Shown: positions 20,976 to 30,190 of the stretch, one piece after another
Layout of the letters: the number at the start of each line of letters is the position of its first letter
Position numbering within the stretch: position 1 is the first letter of the stretch
NCBI RefSeq assembly: GCF_051622035.1
Contig: NC_135357.1
Coordinates: forward strand, 35,881,691-35,945,690
DNA length: 64,000 nucleotides
From: Arctopsyche grandis
Taxonomy: Eukaryota > Arthropoda > Insecta > Trichoptera > Hydropsychidae
Direction: 5' to 3'
Translations under genes and position numbers: made by a program
Notes under the pieces: model-generated
Database searches by the model: none
What the model saw: only the letters and a program-made list of their open reading frames with translations
What the model was told of the DNA's origin: nothing

Positions 20976-21053
20976 TTACTACATTGGCTGTTTTCCGCAG
21001 ACTTATATCAATTATTACTACATTGGCTGTTTTCCGCAGACTTATATCAATTA
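20976..21053. repeat. Perfect 39-bp tandem duplication
   Basis: The 39-base unit beginning TTACTACATTGGCTG occurs twice head to tail (20976-21014 and 21015-21053) without differences, so it is a recent slip or repair event in the spacer before H1. Confidence 0.85.
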
Positions 21054-21339
21054 TTAAATGGTATAGCAGTGATTTAGGATTTCCAAGTTCAAAATTAAAT
21101 TCGTTACAAAGTATGTTTTTGAAAGTTATGGAAGGACACTCGGATAAATTTTAAACATTTAAAATCTGCACGCCATTTGAATCACTCTTGTTTTAAAATA
21201 TAAGTAAGGTCAAATCCATGTCATTAATCGGAAATATTTTAAAGAATCTTCCGAATTTTCAATAAAAATTTAGTTTATAATTTATATATATATAAGCACT
21301 AAGAATTAATAAATGATGTTTTTAGATAAAGGAAAAGAT

Positions 21340-22137
21340 TAAAGGCGTCAATTGATAATAGAGATTATAGATCGATCTGTGTTACGATTGTTTGTTTCAA
21401 TATCATCTAATTCATTTATTAACATATTAATGTATTAAAGATGACTTTTATATTATTGTAAAAATGTTTAAAAATAATATTCGACATTGATTACAGATGT
21501 AAACTATTAAAATACATTAATATTTCATTTTTAACGACGCTCTACGTGACGGTGTGGACTCATTCTTAAATTGAATTTGTCATTGCTCGTGTGCTAACGT
21601 GAATTATATAAAGAATTTTAGTATTTTAAGACGATATAATCCTAATTTACGATTGATGTTTTAAATACATCGATTCATTTGAATACTTTTTTAGAAAATT
21701 GGCAATTTTGGGACTAAGCGAAGCAGAAATGATAATTTGTATTGTCGAGTATCGAAGACTGAAGTGACTGTTCTGTGTGTTACGATTGGTGGTTTCAATT
21801 TCATCTCATTACTTTATTACGTTAATTATACACTTGAATTAGCTTTTGAACATTTATCTAAATATTTAAGAACGATATTAGACAGTAAAAACAGTTGTAA
21901 ACATTTGAATTGTGTATTTATTCCACATTTAATGACACTCCGCGTGACGATGCGGATGCATTCTGAAATTGAATCAGTCATTGATTTCAAGCTGATGCGA
22001 ATTGAACAACAGATTTTAGCTTTTTACGAAGATAAAACCCTTATAAACGATTGCCGTTTTCAACGCAACGATTAAATTGCGCAGTTTTTTAAGAAAATCC
22101 AGATTTTGGGACAAGGCGAAGCAGAAATGAGAACGAT
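21340..22137. repeat. Diverged tandem duplication (period 398 bp) upstream of H1
   Basis: GTTACGATTG at 21381 and 21779, the later GTGACG-TGTGGA-like block, and AAGCAGAAATGA at 21721 and 22119 all recur with exactly 398 bases offset. The units differ at many positions, so the duplication is old. The second unit ends about 155 bases before the H1 start and may contain H1 control sequence. No good TATA box is seen near H1. Confidence 0.8.
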
Positions 22138-22293
22138 TTGATGAAGAATCTGAACAGGGCGAACGCGTAAGTTCGGCGAGCTCCGTCGAGCGCTCAATGC
22201 CTCGATCGTGCAACGATGAAATTCACTCGCGTCTCAACTCGAAACGCTCGTTCTCAAACTCTGTCTTCAATCCTCAAACTGGGAAGAACTAAG

Positions 22294-22956
22294 ATGGCAG
22301 ACACCGCATCTCCAGTCGCAGCCTCTCCTCTACCGACGACTCCGGCCAAGAAGTCCAAAGTCGCAGCCGTCAAGAAGCCTCAGAAGAAGCCCACTCATCC
22401 CAAGACCTCGGAAATGGTCAACAACGCTATCTCGGATCTCAAGGAAAGGGGAGGATCCTCACTCCAGGCCATCAAGAAGTTCATTTCGGCCAACTACAAG
22501 GTGGACGCCGACAAACTGGCTCCTTTCATCAGAAAGTACCTGAAGGGCGCGGTCGACTCTGGCACTCTGGTTCGCACCAAAGGCAAAGGCGCTGCTGGAA
22601 GTTTCAAACTGGAGGCCAAAGCGAAGGGCGCCCCCGCCGCTAAGAAGACCAAAGCCGCCCCCAAGAAAGTCGCAGCCGCCGCTAAGAGCCCCGCCAAGGC
22701 AGCCGGACGCGTGCAGAAGCGCAAACCCGCCGCAGCTAAGAAAACTACAGCCGCTGCAGTCAAGCCCAAGAAAGCCGCTGCCAAGAAAACGACTGCCGCC
22801 GCTTCTCCGGCTAAGAAGGCCGCCAAGTCTAAAACCCCCACTAAGGCCAAGACCACCACGAAGCCCCCGACAAAGAAACCCAAAGCGCCCAAACCCAAGA
22901 AGGCCGGAGTCGCCGCCAAGAGCAAGGCCATCAAGAGGACGGCCGCTAAGAAGTAA
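22294..22956 (+). CDS. H1: Linker histone H1
   Basis: Encodes a 220-residue linker histone that binds linker DNA at the nucleosome entry/exit site. After a short N-terminal tail, the winged-helix H15 globular domain spans roughly residues 32-108 ([20 protein letters not shown], then [10 protein letters not shown], ending [11 protein letters not shown]). The rest is a lysine/alanine/proline-rich tail with many AAKK and PKK repeats. The start is the ATG giving [11 protein letters not shown], typical of H1. An in-frame ATG 78 bases upstream would add an arginine-rich stretch unlike H1 and is taken as leader. No TATA box is evident, as in Drosophila H1. It is transcribed in the same direction as H4, 13 kb downstream of it because two gypsy elements intervene. 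Confidence 0.96.
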   Translation: MADTASPVAASPLPTTPAKKSKVAAVKKPQKKPTHPKTSEMVNNAISDLKERGGSSLQAIKKFISANYKVDADKLAPFIRKYLKGAVDSGTLVRTKGKGAAGSFKLEAKAKGAPAAKKTKAAPKKVAAAAKSPAKAAGRVQKRKPAAAKKTTAAAVKPKKAAAKKTTAAASPAKKAAKSKTPTKAKTTTKPPTKKPKAPKPKKAGVAAKSKAIKRTAAKK

Positions 22957-23005
22957 TCTCGCTTTACTACCACCATCGCCTATTGACGTAAAACTCAATT
23001 TAAAA

Positions 23006-23021
23006 AGCCCTTTTCAGGGCT
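23006..23021 (+). terminator. Histone mRNA 3' stem-loop (H1), compensated variant
   Basis: AGCCCTTTTCAGGGCT: the outer G-C pair of the other stem-loops is replaced by A-T on both sides, so pairing is preserved. ACCA follows as usual. It lies 50 bases after the H1 stop. Confidence 0.93.
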
Positions 23022-23052
23022 ACCAAACTCTTTTACATAAAGTTGGTTAATA

Positions 23053-23440
23053 TTTTGACATCATCAAAAAGCAACGTTTTTTTAGATTTTTTCCGTGGTA
23101 TATGTACATATGCATTCACGGGGGGGATTTGTTTCGCAAACTTTCATTTTCCATTTCAAAAAGGATTCAAATTCAATTTTGACATCATCAAAAAGCTAGG
23201 TTTTTTTGGAATTTGTTCATGGTATATGTGCATATGCATTCACGGGGGAGTTTGTTTCATTTTCCATTTTAACACCAATAAAAAGGATTCAAATATGTTA
23301 TGTGCGACGTAGCACGTTTGACTTCAACAGTCTTTATTAGTAGCAGTAAAGTAGCAGTAGTTCGCAAACTTTCATTTTCCATTTTAAAAAGGATTCAAAT
23401 AAACTATGTGAGTCGTAGCATATTTCATGTCGACAGTCTT
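23053..23440. repeat. Short diverged tandem repeats after H1 (124-bp period)
   Basis: TTTTGACATCATCAAAAAGC at 23053 and 23177, and CATATGCATTCACGGGGG at 23107 and 23231, share a 124-base offset. TTCGCAAACTTTCATTTTCC recurs at 23133 and 23361. This is a decayed minisatellite-like spacer, not a gene. Confidence 0.75.
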
Positions 23441-24117
23441 ATTATTGTAGTCAACAATAATCTAGGTGTAACATCCCGAATGTGTTATTGCGGTTGGGCC
23501 AGGTTTTTCGTTAAATGAACTCTGTTTCCAATTTATCGATTAATTATTATTAGTCACATGCACACGTATTTTATTCATTTCAAAAAATTAAACATTTTTC
23601 ATGTTTGCCTAGTACCAAGCCGATAAGACGCACAGAAAAGGAATTGATGTTTCGCAGGGGACCCCTGAAATTGAAGTTTAAAGTGCTTATGTTCGAAGAA
23701 GTGCAAAGTACTTTGATGTAATAGCTAAAATAATTGCGGTGGTTTATTATCATGTTGATCACAATATATGCGAAACATCAGTGGCAAACTGCAAAAAAAT
23801 ATTGTACACTTAAAATAAGTGAAGCTAAAAGGAGGTATGTAGAAAAAGGTAACAGCACAGGGGATGCAAAAAAAGGTAGAATTATGAGAAGCGGTCATAA
23901 AACTACTTATCAGGACTGAGTAGGCAATGACATTTTAAAATAGCAGGTACGAAAAAATATAACACAACAAAAAAAGTAGGTAGTTGGGACTGCTAATCGC
24001 TAGTTGTTAATCCATTAGAATAAAAGATGACACCCAAAGTGCAGTAAAAAATTACCAATATGCAAATGATGAAACTGTTAATTTTAAACCAAATTTTTAT
24101 TTGTAAAGAGTATTGGT
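23441..24117. other. Spacer between H1 and H2B
   Basis: AT-rich sequence with only short open frames. No gene, RNA or repeat is recognised. Confidence 0.4.
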
Positions 24118-24133
24118 GGCCCTGAAAAGGGCC
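24118..24133 (-). terminator. Histone mRNA 3' stem-loop (H2B)
   Basis: Minus-strand GGCCCTTTTCAGGGCC followed by ACCA, 33 bases past the H2B stop codon. Confidence 0.96.
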
Positions 24134-24166
24134 TTTTGATGTTCTTCAACGATAGGACGTTGGCGT

Positions 24167-24547
24167 CTACTTGGAGCTGGTGTATTTGGTGACGGCTTTG
24201 GTGCCTTCAGAGACGGCGTGCTTGGCCAACTCTCCTGGAAGCAGGAGACGGACTGCAGTCTGGATTTCGCGAGAAGTGATGGTGGAGCGCTTGTTGTAGT
24301 GGGCGAGACGAGAAGCCTCGGCTGCGATGCGCTCGAAGATGTCGTTGACGAAGCTGTTCATGATGCTCATCGCCTTCGACGAGATGCCGGTGTCGGGGTG
24401 CACCTGCTTCAACACCTTGTAGATGTAGATGGCGTAACTCTCCTTCCTCCTGCGCTTGTTCTTCTTCTTTCCATCCCCCTTCGAGATGTTCTTCTGGGCT
24501 TTGCCGCCAGATTTCTTCGCGGCTTTTCCACTCCCCTTGGGTGGCAT
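24167..24547 (-). CDS. H2B: Histone H2B, replication-dependent
   Basis: Encodes a 126-residue core histone H2B, partner of H2A. The basic N-terminal tail ([20 protein letters not shown]) leads into the histone fold beginning [20 protein letters not shown] and ends with the conserved [12 protein letters not shown]. There is no intron. It is divergently transcribed from the H2A at 24815 with 267 bases between start codons. An initiator-like TCATTC on the minus strand at 24605-24600 lies about 53 bases before the ATG. It is the only H2B in the window; the left H2A lacks one. Confidence 0.98.
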   Translation of the reverse strand: MPPKGSGKAAKKSGGKAQKNISKGDGKKKNKRRRKESYAIYIYKVLKQVHPDTGISSKAMSIMNSFVNDIFERIAAEASRLAHYNKRSTITSREIQTAVRLLLPGELAKHAVSEGTKAVTKYTSSK

Positions 24548-24599
24548 CGTGTATCGCAGTGATCCAAAGGGATGCTGTCGATACGAGAGGACGCTTCAG

Positions 24600-24737
24600 A
24601 ATGAATTTCAAACTGCTAAAATTTCCTTGTGGCTACTTCGCCCCTCCGCGTCGACGGCAGATGTGTCTGTATTGTGCAACTGCGTGAACGTTGAGGTTGT
24701 GTTCATAAATACGGGTGGAAACAAATTTTTGTCATTC
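24600..24737. promoter_or_regulatory. Bidirectional H2B/H2A promoter
   Basis: Toward H2A (+): ATAAATA at 24705-24711 and TCATTCGCTCGCC from 24732. Toward H2B (-): TCATTC at 24605-24600 with no clear TATA box. The section from about 24606 onward is the part also preserved in front of the left H2A. Confidence 0.7.
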
Positions 24738-24814
24738 GCTCGCCGTCTCTCGCACCGTGCGCTAGTCCGCACCGTGCTCGCTTTCACTCCGTCGCTACAC
24801 AACTCCAACTCGTC

Positions 24815-25189
24815 ATGTCCGGCCGTGGAAAAGGAGGCAAGGTGAAGGGAAAGGCAAAGTCGCGCTCCAGCCGAGCTGGTCTGCAGTTCCCCGTGGGCAG
24901 GATCCATCGTCTGCTGAGGAAAGGCAATTACGCGGAGCGCGTGGGAGCCGGAGCCCCCGTCTACTTGGCCGCCGTCATGGAATATTTGGCCGCTGAAGTC
25001 CTCGAGTTGGCCGGAAACGCCGCTCGCGACAACAAGAAGACCAGAATCATCCCCCGCCATCTCCAACTGGCCATCCGCAACGACGAGGAGTTGAACAAAT
25101 TGCTCTCTGGAGTGACAATCGCTCAAGGAGGCGTCCTGCCCAACATCCAAGCTGTCTTGTTGCCCAAGAAAACCGAAAAGAAAGCTTAA
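24815..25189 (+). CDS. H2A: Histone H2A, replication-dependent, right copy
   Basis: A 124-residue H2A with the same protein sequence as the left copy (1406-1780). Codon 5 and six codons in the last quarter differ silently, while the central two-thirds is identical at the DNA level, which fits gene conversion between array units. It keeps its divergent H2B partner and a normal promoter. Downstream spacer similarity to the left unit ends near 25360, and no H3 follows, so this is the last recognisable array gene on this side. Confidence 0.98.
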   Translation: MSGRGKGGKVKGKAKSRSSRAGLQFPVGRIHRLLRKGNYAERVGAGAPVYLAAVMEYLAAEVLELAGNAARDNKKTRIIPRHLQLAIRNDEELNKLLSGVTIAQGGVLPNIQAVLLPKKTEKKA

Positions 25190-25221
25190 ACGATAAACGA
25201 GTCTGTTCCCTACAATCAAAC

Positions 25222-25237
25222 GGCCCTTTTCAGGGCC
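25222..25237 (+). terminator. Histone mRNA 3' stem-loop (H2A, right copy)
   Basis: GGCCCTTTTCAGGGCC with ACCA following, 33 bases after the stop codon. Confidence 0.96.
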
Positions 25238-25364
25238 ACCAATATTTTTGAGCGTCTGCTCGGTCATGACAATATTTTCACTACTGCAATTAAAATTTTT
25301 CGTCGTATTTATTTACGAAATGGATACTGATAAATAAAAATATAAAATTAGTCAACCCAAACGA

Positions 25365-25810
25365 AAATATACGTATGTATTTATATCATCATCAATGTAT
25401 AATAGCACGAGCAAAAAAAGAAATTATCAGAGCGGAGACTAATCAATCTATTACTAGTGTTATTTGTAATACAAACAGCTTAAACATGGCCAATCTCATA
25501 GTAAATATTTATTTGAATATTCATTTATTTTTCTGCGAAACAACAATAGTTACATACAAAGTCTCTTTCGAAATTATATATTAGATACATAGATATATGG
25601 AAAAATACTTCACCATCAAAAACGATATTACACATTTGATTTAAATAATTTTGAAATTATTAGTTCAAAAGTGCCATCTATCCGGCAACGTAAAAATTTT
25701 ACATTCGACCAATTATGAAATTAGGTGTTCTCGTGGTTCGGTATCTTGCTATTCAACAAACCCGTATTCGACGAACATAGTGAAACATTTTGTAAGCACC
25801 ATTTCATAAA
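25365..25810. other. AT-rich stretch at the edge of the histone array
   Basis: Array spacer similarity has ended. At 25424-25455 a short piece resembles the arm of the TTA-flanked MITE (CAGAGCGGAGACTA), and 25461-25495 contains a partial copy of a sequence seen again near 27083, 47714 and 56131. No gene is seen. Confidence 0.45.
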
Positions 25811-25813
25811 TTA

Positions 25814-26244
25814 CACTGAGCAACAAAAAATCACGTTTTTGAGTTACCAGAGCAGAGACTAACCAATCTTTACTAGAAAACCAATCCTTATGAATGTGGT
25901 GAAATAAAAAACTGGCCAAATAAACGCAAAATAGCACGGAGAAAAAATCCGTAAAAAAATCATTTTTAACTTTTAAAATTCGCTAGACAATTAATTATAA
26001 GTATTTTAAAACAAAAAAAAATAACAATCAATAGGAAAAACATCTGACTATTGATTCCAATACTCACTTTGAGCACATCCAATACTAGATTTTTAGACCG
26101 CAATAGCCAAAAAAACTATAGAAATCGCACATTTTTTAAACGATCACTAACCAACAAAAATCATTATCATATTCAAATTCAGCGGGTCAAACTTAGTAAA
26201 GATTGGTAAGTCTTCACTCTGCTAATTTTTTTTGTTGCTCAGTG
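25814..26244. mobile_element. Long-inverted-repeat MITE flanked by TTA, copy 2 (431 bp)
   Basis: Starts CACTGAGCAACAAAAAA and ends TTGTTGCTCAGTG, flanked by TTA at 25811-25813 and 26245-26247. It matches copy 1 (4645-5468) but lacks most of the left arm: about 60 bases from the left end it jumps to the sequence in the middle of copy 1 (AAAACCAATCCTTAT). Confidence 0.85.
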
Positions 26245-26289
26245 TTATTGAAAAACGAAATGAGCCTTAAATACATATGTATATTACCA

Positions 26290-26850
26290 AAACGTACGCG
26301 GTCTCAGGACCAAGGTGGCAGCGTTTAATACGGCAATGTATAGTGTTTCAGGTAATATTGTGGCGCTAACCGAAACATGGTTAACGCCATCGTTTTTGAT
26401 TCCGAATTGTTTGACTCTTCATGGTTAGATGACGTGGTGGGTGGGGGAGTTTTATTTGCTTCTCGTGTCTAGTTGCGGTCTGCCAGAATGAAGATCTTTG
26501 AAAACTCCTTCTGGCGAGGACTTATGGGTGAGGGGACTTATCTTTGAAATTCCACTCGCTGCGAATGAGAATGTATGTATATATATGACTTATTGTTTAC
26601 GTATATGATAAATGTACGTGATTTTATGAATGAGCGTGACATTTTGTTAATAATGGGCGATTTTTAATTTGCCGAGTACTAATATCTATCTGCAATAAAT
26701 TCAATTTTGTTATTTCTTATTGCGACTTAGTACAAGTTGGTTCACCCATTCGTCCAAGTATGCTCGATATTATGTTAGTGAATGAATCTAATGTGTCAGC
26801 AACGATGATACCCATGCCCAAAAGGAACTGCGATCATCCCTGAAGACCTA
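26290..26850 (+). pseudogene. LINE endonuclease-domain relic
   Basis: In one frame 26290 onward reads NVRGLRTKVAAFNTAMYSVS, then GNIVALTETWLTPSFL, the start of an APE-type endonuclease of a CR1/Jockey-like LINE. Stops and frame changes follow. Further pieces (a MGDF-like motif near 26653 and LDIMLVN near 26763) show the decayed remainder of the domain. It is non-functional and old. Confidence 0.75.
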
Positions 26851-27082
26851 TATCATGATGCATTACAAATTGAGCTTTTGTTTTTATCTTCTAAGAGAGC
26901 AGCTTCAGCTTGTTCATCTGTTGGAGTTTCATCATTGCGATGGAATTTTGCTCGTATTAATTAATATTATTATTTTTTTGGGCAAAGGCTCAGGGAGCGC
27001 TGAGGGCGAAGCCCTAGAAGGAAAAGAAATTAAATTTTAAATTTTAAAATTATTTTTTTTTAATAAAATGTTTACTATTTGA

Positions 27083-27131
27083 TTAGTCATGTTTAAGCGG
27101 TTTATATTACAAATACCGAGCGAAACCGGGT
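27083..27131 (-). repeat. Recurrent ACCCGGTTTCGCTCGG sequence
   Basis: On the minus strand this reads ACCCGGTTTCGCTCGGTATT, then TGTAATATAAACCGCTTAAACATG. Close copies are at 47714-47768 (+) and 56131-56180 (-), and a partial one at 25461-25495 (+). It probably marks one end of an unclassified interspersed repeat. Confidence 0.6.
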
Positions 27132-27149
27132 AATACATCTAGTATTATA

Positions 27150-27345
27150 TAAGATCTAGTTCGCGTTGATGTTGTGGTGCGGGCTGGTGACGATGCACTT
27201 TTTTACTGGTATTAGGTGGTTAGAACACTAAGCACAAGTTAGTGCATTAGCCATGGCATACTGTTACGGTTAGTGTGGTTAGTTTTATGTTTAGCAGTTA
27301 TAATTTTATATTAGTAGTTTGGTTAACTTAACTTAAGGTTAGGGT
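27150..27345 (-). repeat. Diverged 3' UTR relic of the Jockey-like LINE
   Basis: On the plus strand the blocks GATGTTGTGGTGCGGGCTGG, AGAACACTAAGCA, ACTGTTACGGTTAGT and TTTGGTTAACTTAACTTA occur in the same order as at 38917-39083, which is the 3' region of the full-length LINE. Similarity is clearly lower than between the two ORF2 copies, so this is an older insertion. Confidence 0.7.
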
Positions 27346-27889
27346 TAAAATTAATTTATGGCAATGTATCTGTTGGTAACTGTGCCGTCTGAGCAACTGC
27401 ATAAACTTGGATGGATATTTGGTTAAAGTCAATTGGCAGGTTGAACTCGTTGTTGTTGTCTCAGGATTGGAGTAGAGTTTTTGAGAGAACAGATGTTAAT
27501 GATGCAGTCATGTTTTTAATTGTTTATTTCTGAAAAAACCTTCATTTGACAACACAAGATCTTTTCCGAAATGGTTTGATTTAGAGGTAATATACGTGAT
27601 CAATCGGAAACACTCTTTCCATAAGATATGGAAGAGGTTTCGGAACCCCATTGATTTTGATATATATTTTCCAATTTGAGCACTAAAATCAGGTCTCTGA
27701 CGGCATCCTATCATCGTCGATATATTAACAATTGTGAAAAGGGTATTCGAAATAATTCTTCATAGATTCATTTTTAATCATTGTAGCCAATATTTGATTG
27801 ATCAACAGCATTGTTGATCAATCAAATTTGTTCTTTGCAACAGTTCTTTTGTATCGAATCTATTATACGTTTCTAAATTAATTGGCAAA

Positions 27890-28060
27890 TCTCTTGATTC
27901 TTCACTACAGGCAGACGTTATTTATACTGATTTTGAAAAGGCCTTTGATAAGGTTGACAATGGCATTCTCATTCGAAAGCTTTCTAATTTTGGTTTATCT
28001 GGTTATAGTGCGTTTTTACACCGATTATTTAACGAACAGAAAGCATTATGTTTCATTATG
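27890..28060 (+). pseudogene. LINE reverse-transcriptase fragment
   Basis: From 27908 one frame reads QADVIYTDFEKAFDKVDNGI, then LIRKLSNFGLSGYSAFLHRL, the palm motif region of a non-LTR reverse transcriptase. The rest of the domain is absent. It has the same orientation as the endonuclease relic at 26290 and could belong to the same decayed element. Confidence 0.7.
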
Positions 28061-28079
28061 AAAGCATTATGGAAAATTT

Positions 28080-28297
28080 TTAACTCCGGGATTTCCCTCA
28101 AATGCCTCATTATCTCGAACGGGATCCATTTGAGACCAATCCAGGGTAATTTCATCTTCCGAGTCACTTCATGACATATGCATTATGCGTGACCCACCTC
28201 GCATTGTCAAAAAATTAGAATCATCGTCACTCTCGTTATCATCAATATCTGATTGACGGTCTTCATATACTTCATTTATAAACGAATCTTCATCCAT
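28080..28297 (-). pseudogene. piggyBac-type transposase, N-terminal relic
   Basis: On the minus strand from the ATG at 28297 the frame reads MDEDSFINEVYEDRQSDIDD, acidic and serine-rich, then a stop, then SDSEDEITLDWSQ and NEAFEGNPGV. The acidic head followed by an F-x-G-N-P-G-V motif is characteristic of piggyBac transposases. Only the first 70 or so residues remain. Confidence 0.55.
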
Positions 28298-28299
28298 TT

Positions 28300-29390
28300 T
28301 GGGGTTTGTTAAAATAAAATAAAATTTAACAGCAAAAAGCTTCACAAAAATTGCACAACACTCGCGAGAACAAAATAAAATTTGTCCTTTCCCGGCGACT
28401 TTCAGCAGATAACTGAGGAAATAAATAAACGACCGAAAAAATTAAATAGTTTATGAAAGCAACCGAATACAATAGAAACTGATTTTTTCTGAAAATTCTT
28501 TGTTTAACAAATGTCGATAAATACACTTTCAACGACAATAATATTGAGTGACGAATGGTTCACAAAATAATAAAACTGAATCTTCCGTCGTTTACCAATG
28601 GCGGCAACTTAAAATTAATAAAGGCGAGCGGAAATGGTCTGGGTCATTTAAAAGTAATCCATCAAAGGGAGAAATTTCGTACAAAAATATGCTGTATTGA
28701 AACACAACGTGCTTTGAAATGCGGCCGATAACATTTAGTTATCTATAAAATATTTAGAGACAAAAGTAAATGATATTGAATCACTTGAAACTTCAGTCGA
28801 ATCTACGTGAAAACAATAGAGATGTACTTTTTACCGAAAGCTCTTGCAAAATAAAAAAAAAGTGTCTAATTTGTATGATCACGAGAAGTCCCCTAATAAA
28901 TCAAAGGAAGTGCATACAAAAAAAAACTTTCTATTGAAGAAACTGCTCTCAAGTATAAAATAAAACGTCACTGGTAAAAACCAATAAACAATAATGAAGC
29001 GAGAGAACTTTGTTTGTACCCCTATTTTGTCGATGTTTATTTTACATTTGTAAACCTTTTTTTTTCTTAGTAAAATCTCACAGAAAGTATCGAACCCATG
29101 CATTTGTCACGATTTGCCTTTGATAAAAAAAAAAGCCGCCGCTGCACTTGTGACGCTCTTTATGGCCCATAATTTATGGGGGTAATAAAGAAGTTTGAAA
29201 AGCAGTGTTAGTGTGTTGATAAAATATTATTTTTGCGTAATTATTAACGAAAAAATATAAGGTTGCGTGCCACGAGTTGCGAATCACTTACATTTCGCCA
29301 AAGCAATACGCGTACAATCCACGTTTGCAATACGATACTCGGACTGCGGTGATATTTGAATTAAATAAAAATACAATGAGAATTTTCTAT
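28300..29390. other. AT-rich stretch without a recognisable gene
   Basis: Short open frames only. The first few hundred bases could be the 5' flank of the piggyBac relic; no terminal repeat was found. Confidence 0.35.
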
Positions 29391-29405
29391 GAGATATGTA
29401 ATTAC

Positions 29406-29507
29406 TAGAGGTAGGATAGTCACAGTGCTATCCATTGTTCGGCAAACCTTTAACAATGCATTTACAACCTTTGAACAATACACGGCCCCCTCAGGCTCCG
29501 GTGACTA
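29406..29507. mobile_element. hAT MITE, copy A (102 bp)
   Basis: Runs from TAGAGGTAGGATAGTCACAG to CTCCGGTGACTA, with a perfect 8-bp target duplication GTAATTAC on each side (29398-29405 and 29508-29515). The ends are imperfect inverted repeats (TAG...GTCAC). Two more copies are at 34370-34480 and 48981-49105. Confidence 0.9.
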
Positions 29508-29589
29508 GTAATTACTAAGAATCAATTGAAATCAATAAAAATCAATGAAAATTTAAAATAAACCAAAATCTATAGCACACGTTCTTAAA

Positions 29590-30190
29590 AAATTAAAATT
29601 AAGTTCTTAAATGGAGGTGGAGATGCCAATTCACGCCATCTACGAGAAAAACGCAGTTCTCACTGCGACGAGCTCTCAGCTCATTCAATTGGGTTGATGC
29701 GTGTTGTCATTTGGCGCCTAGAAGCCAGGATGGCGTTCCACACACGCGCTATCAAAACTGGATTGCGTCATGCTGCCGAAGGCGAGAGAGGACCACCCCG
29801 GAAGGTTGCAGGGAAAGGCAACCAGCAGAAGCGGAGTCATCCGGAGAACGAGAGCCAGGGTCAACCAGAAGCAGTGCACCGGGCTACGATCGTCGAACTT
29901 ATCGAAGACTAGCAGCCAGCCGGGTCGACGACGACTTTTGGTGATGTCGTCGTCAGAAAAGGAGCTGTCGCGACGTAGAATGGGATACGTCGATTACGAG
30001 TTCACCACCGCTCCCGTGATGTCTACATTCAATACTCGATGTCATCGAAATTCAGCGCAGCGATCGATGGTTGTTGATCTGCGTCCACTGTTTTCAACAT
30101 GGGGAGATATTTCAAGGGCGAGAGACCGTTCAGAAGGAGTCGTCACCAGCTACACAGCATTCGCAGTACGAAGGCATGAATCATCGCGTT
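29590..30190. other. GC-richer island of unknown origin
   Basis: This 600-base block is much less AT-rich than its surroundings and holds several overlapping open frames of 70-155 codons on the plus strand (the longest 29770-30237). None shows a family motif. It begins with a hairpin-like section (ACGAGCTCTCAGCTC) and abuts the inverted-repeat element at 30190. It may be transposon cargo or a host fragment. Confidence 0.35.

Noticed and set aside
22216-22293. In-frame upstream ATG extending H1 by 26 residues
   Set aside because: The added arginine-rich stretch is unlike H1; MADTASP at 22294 is the usual type of start.
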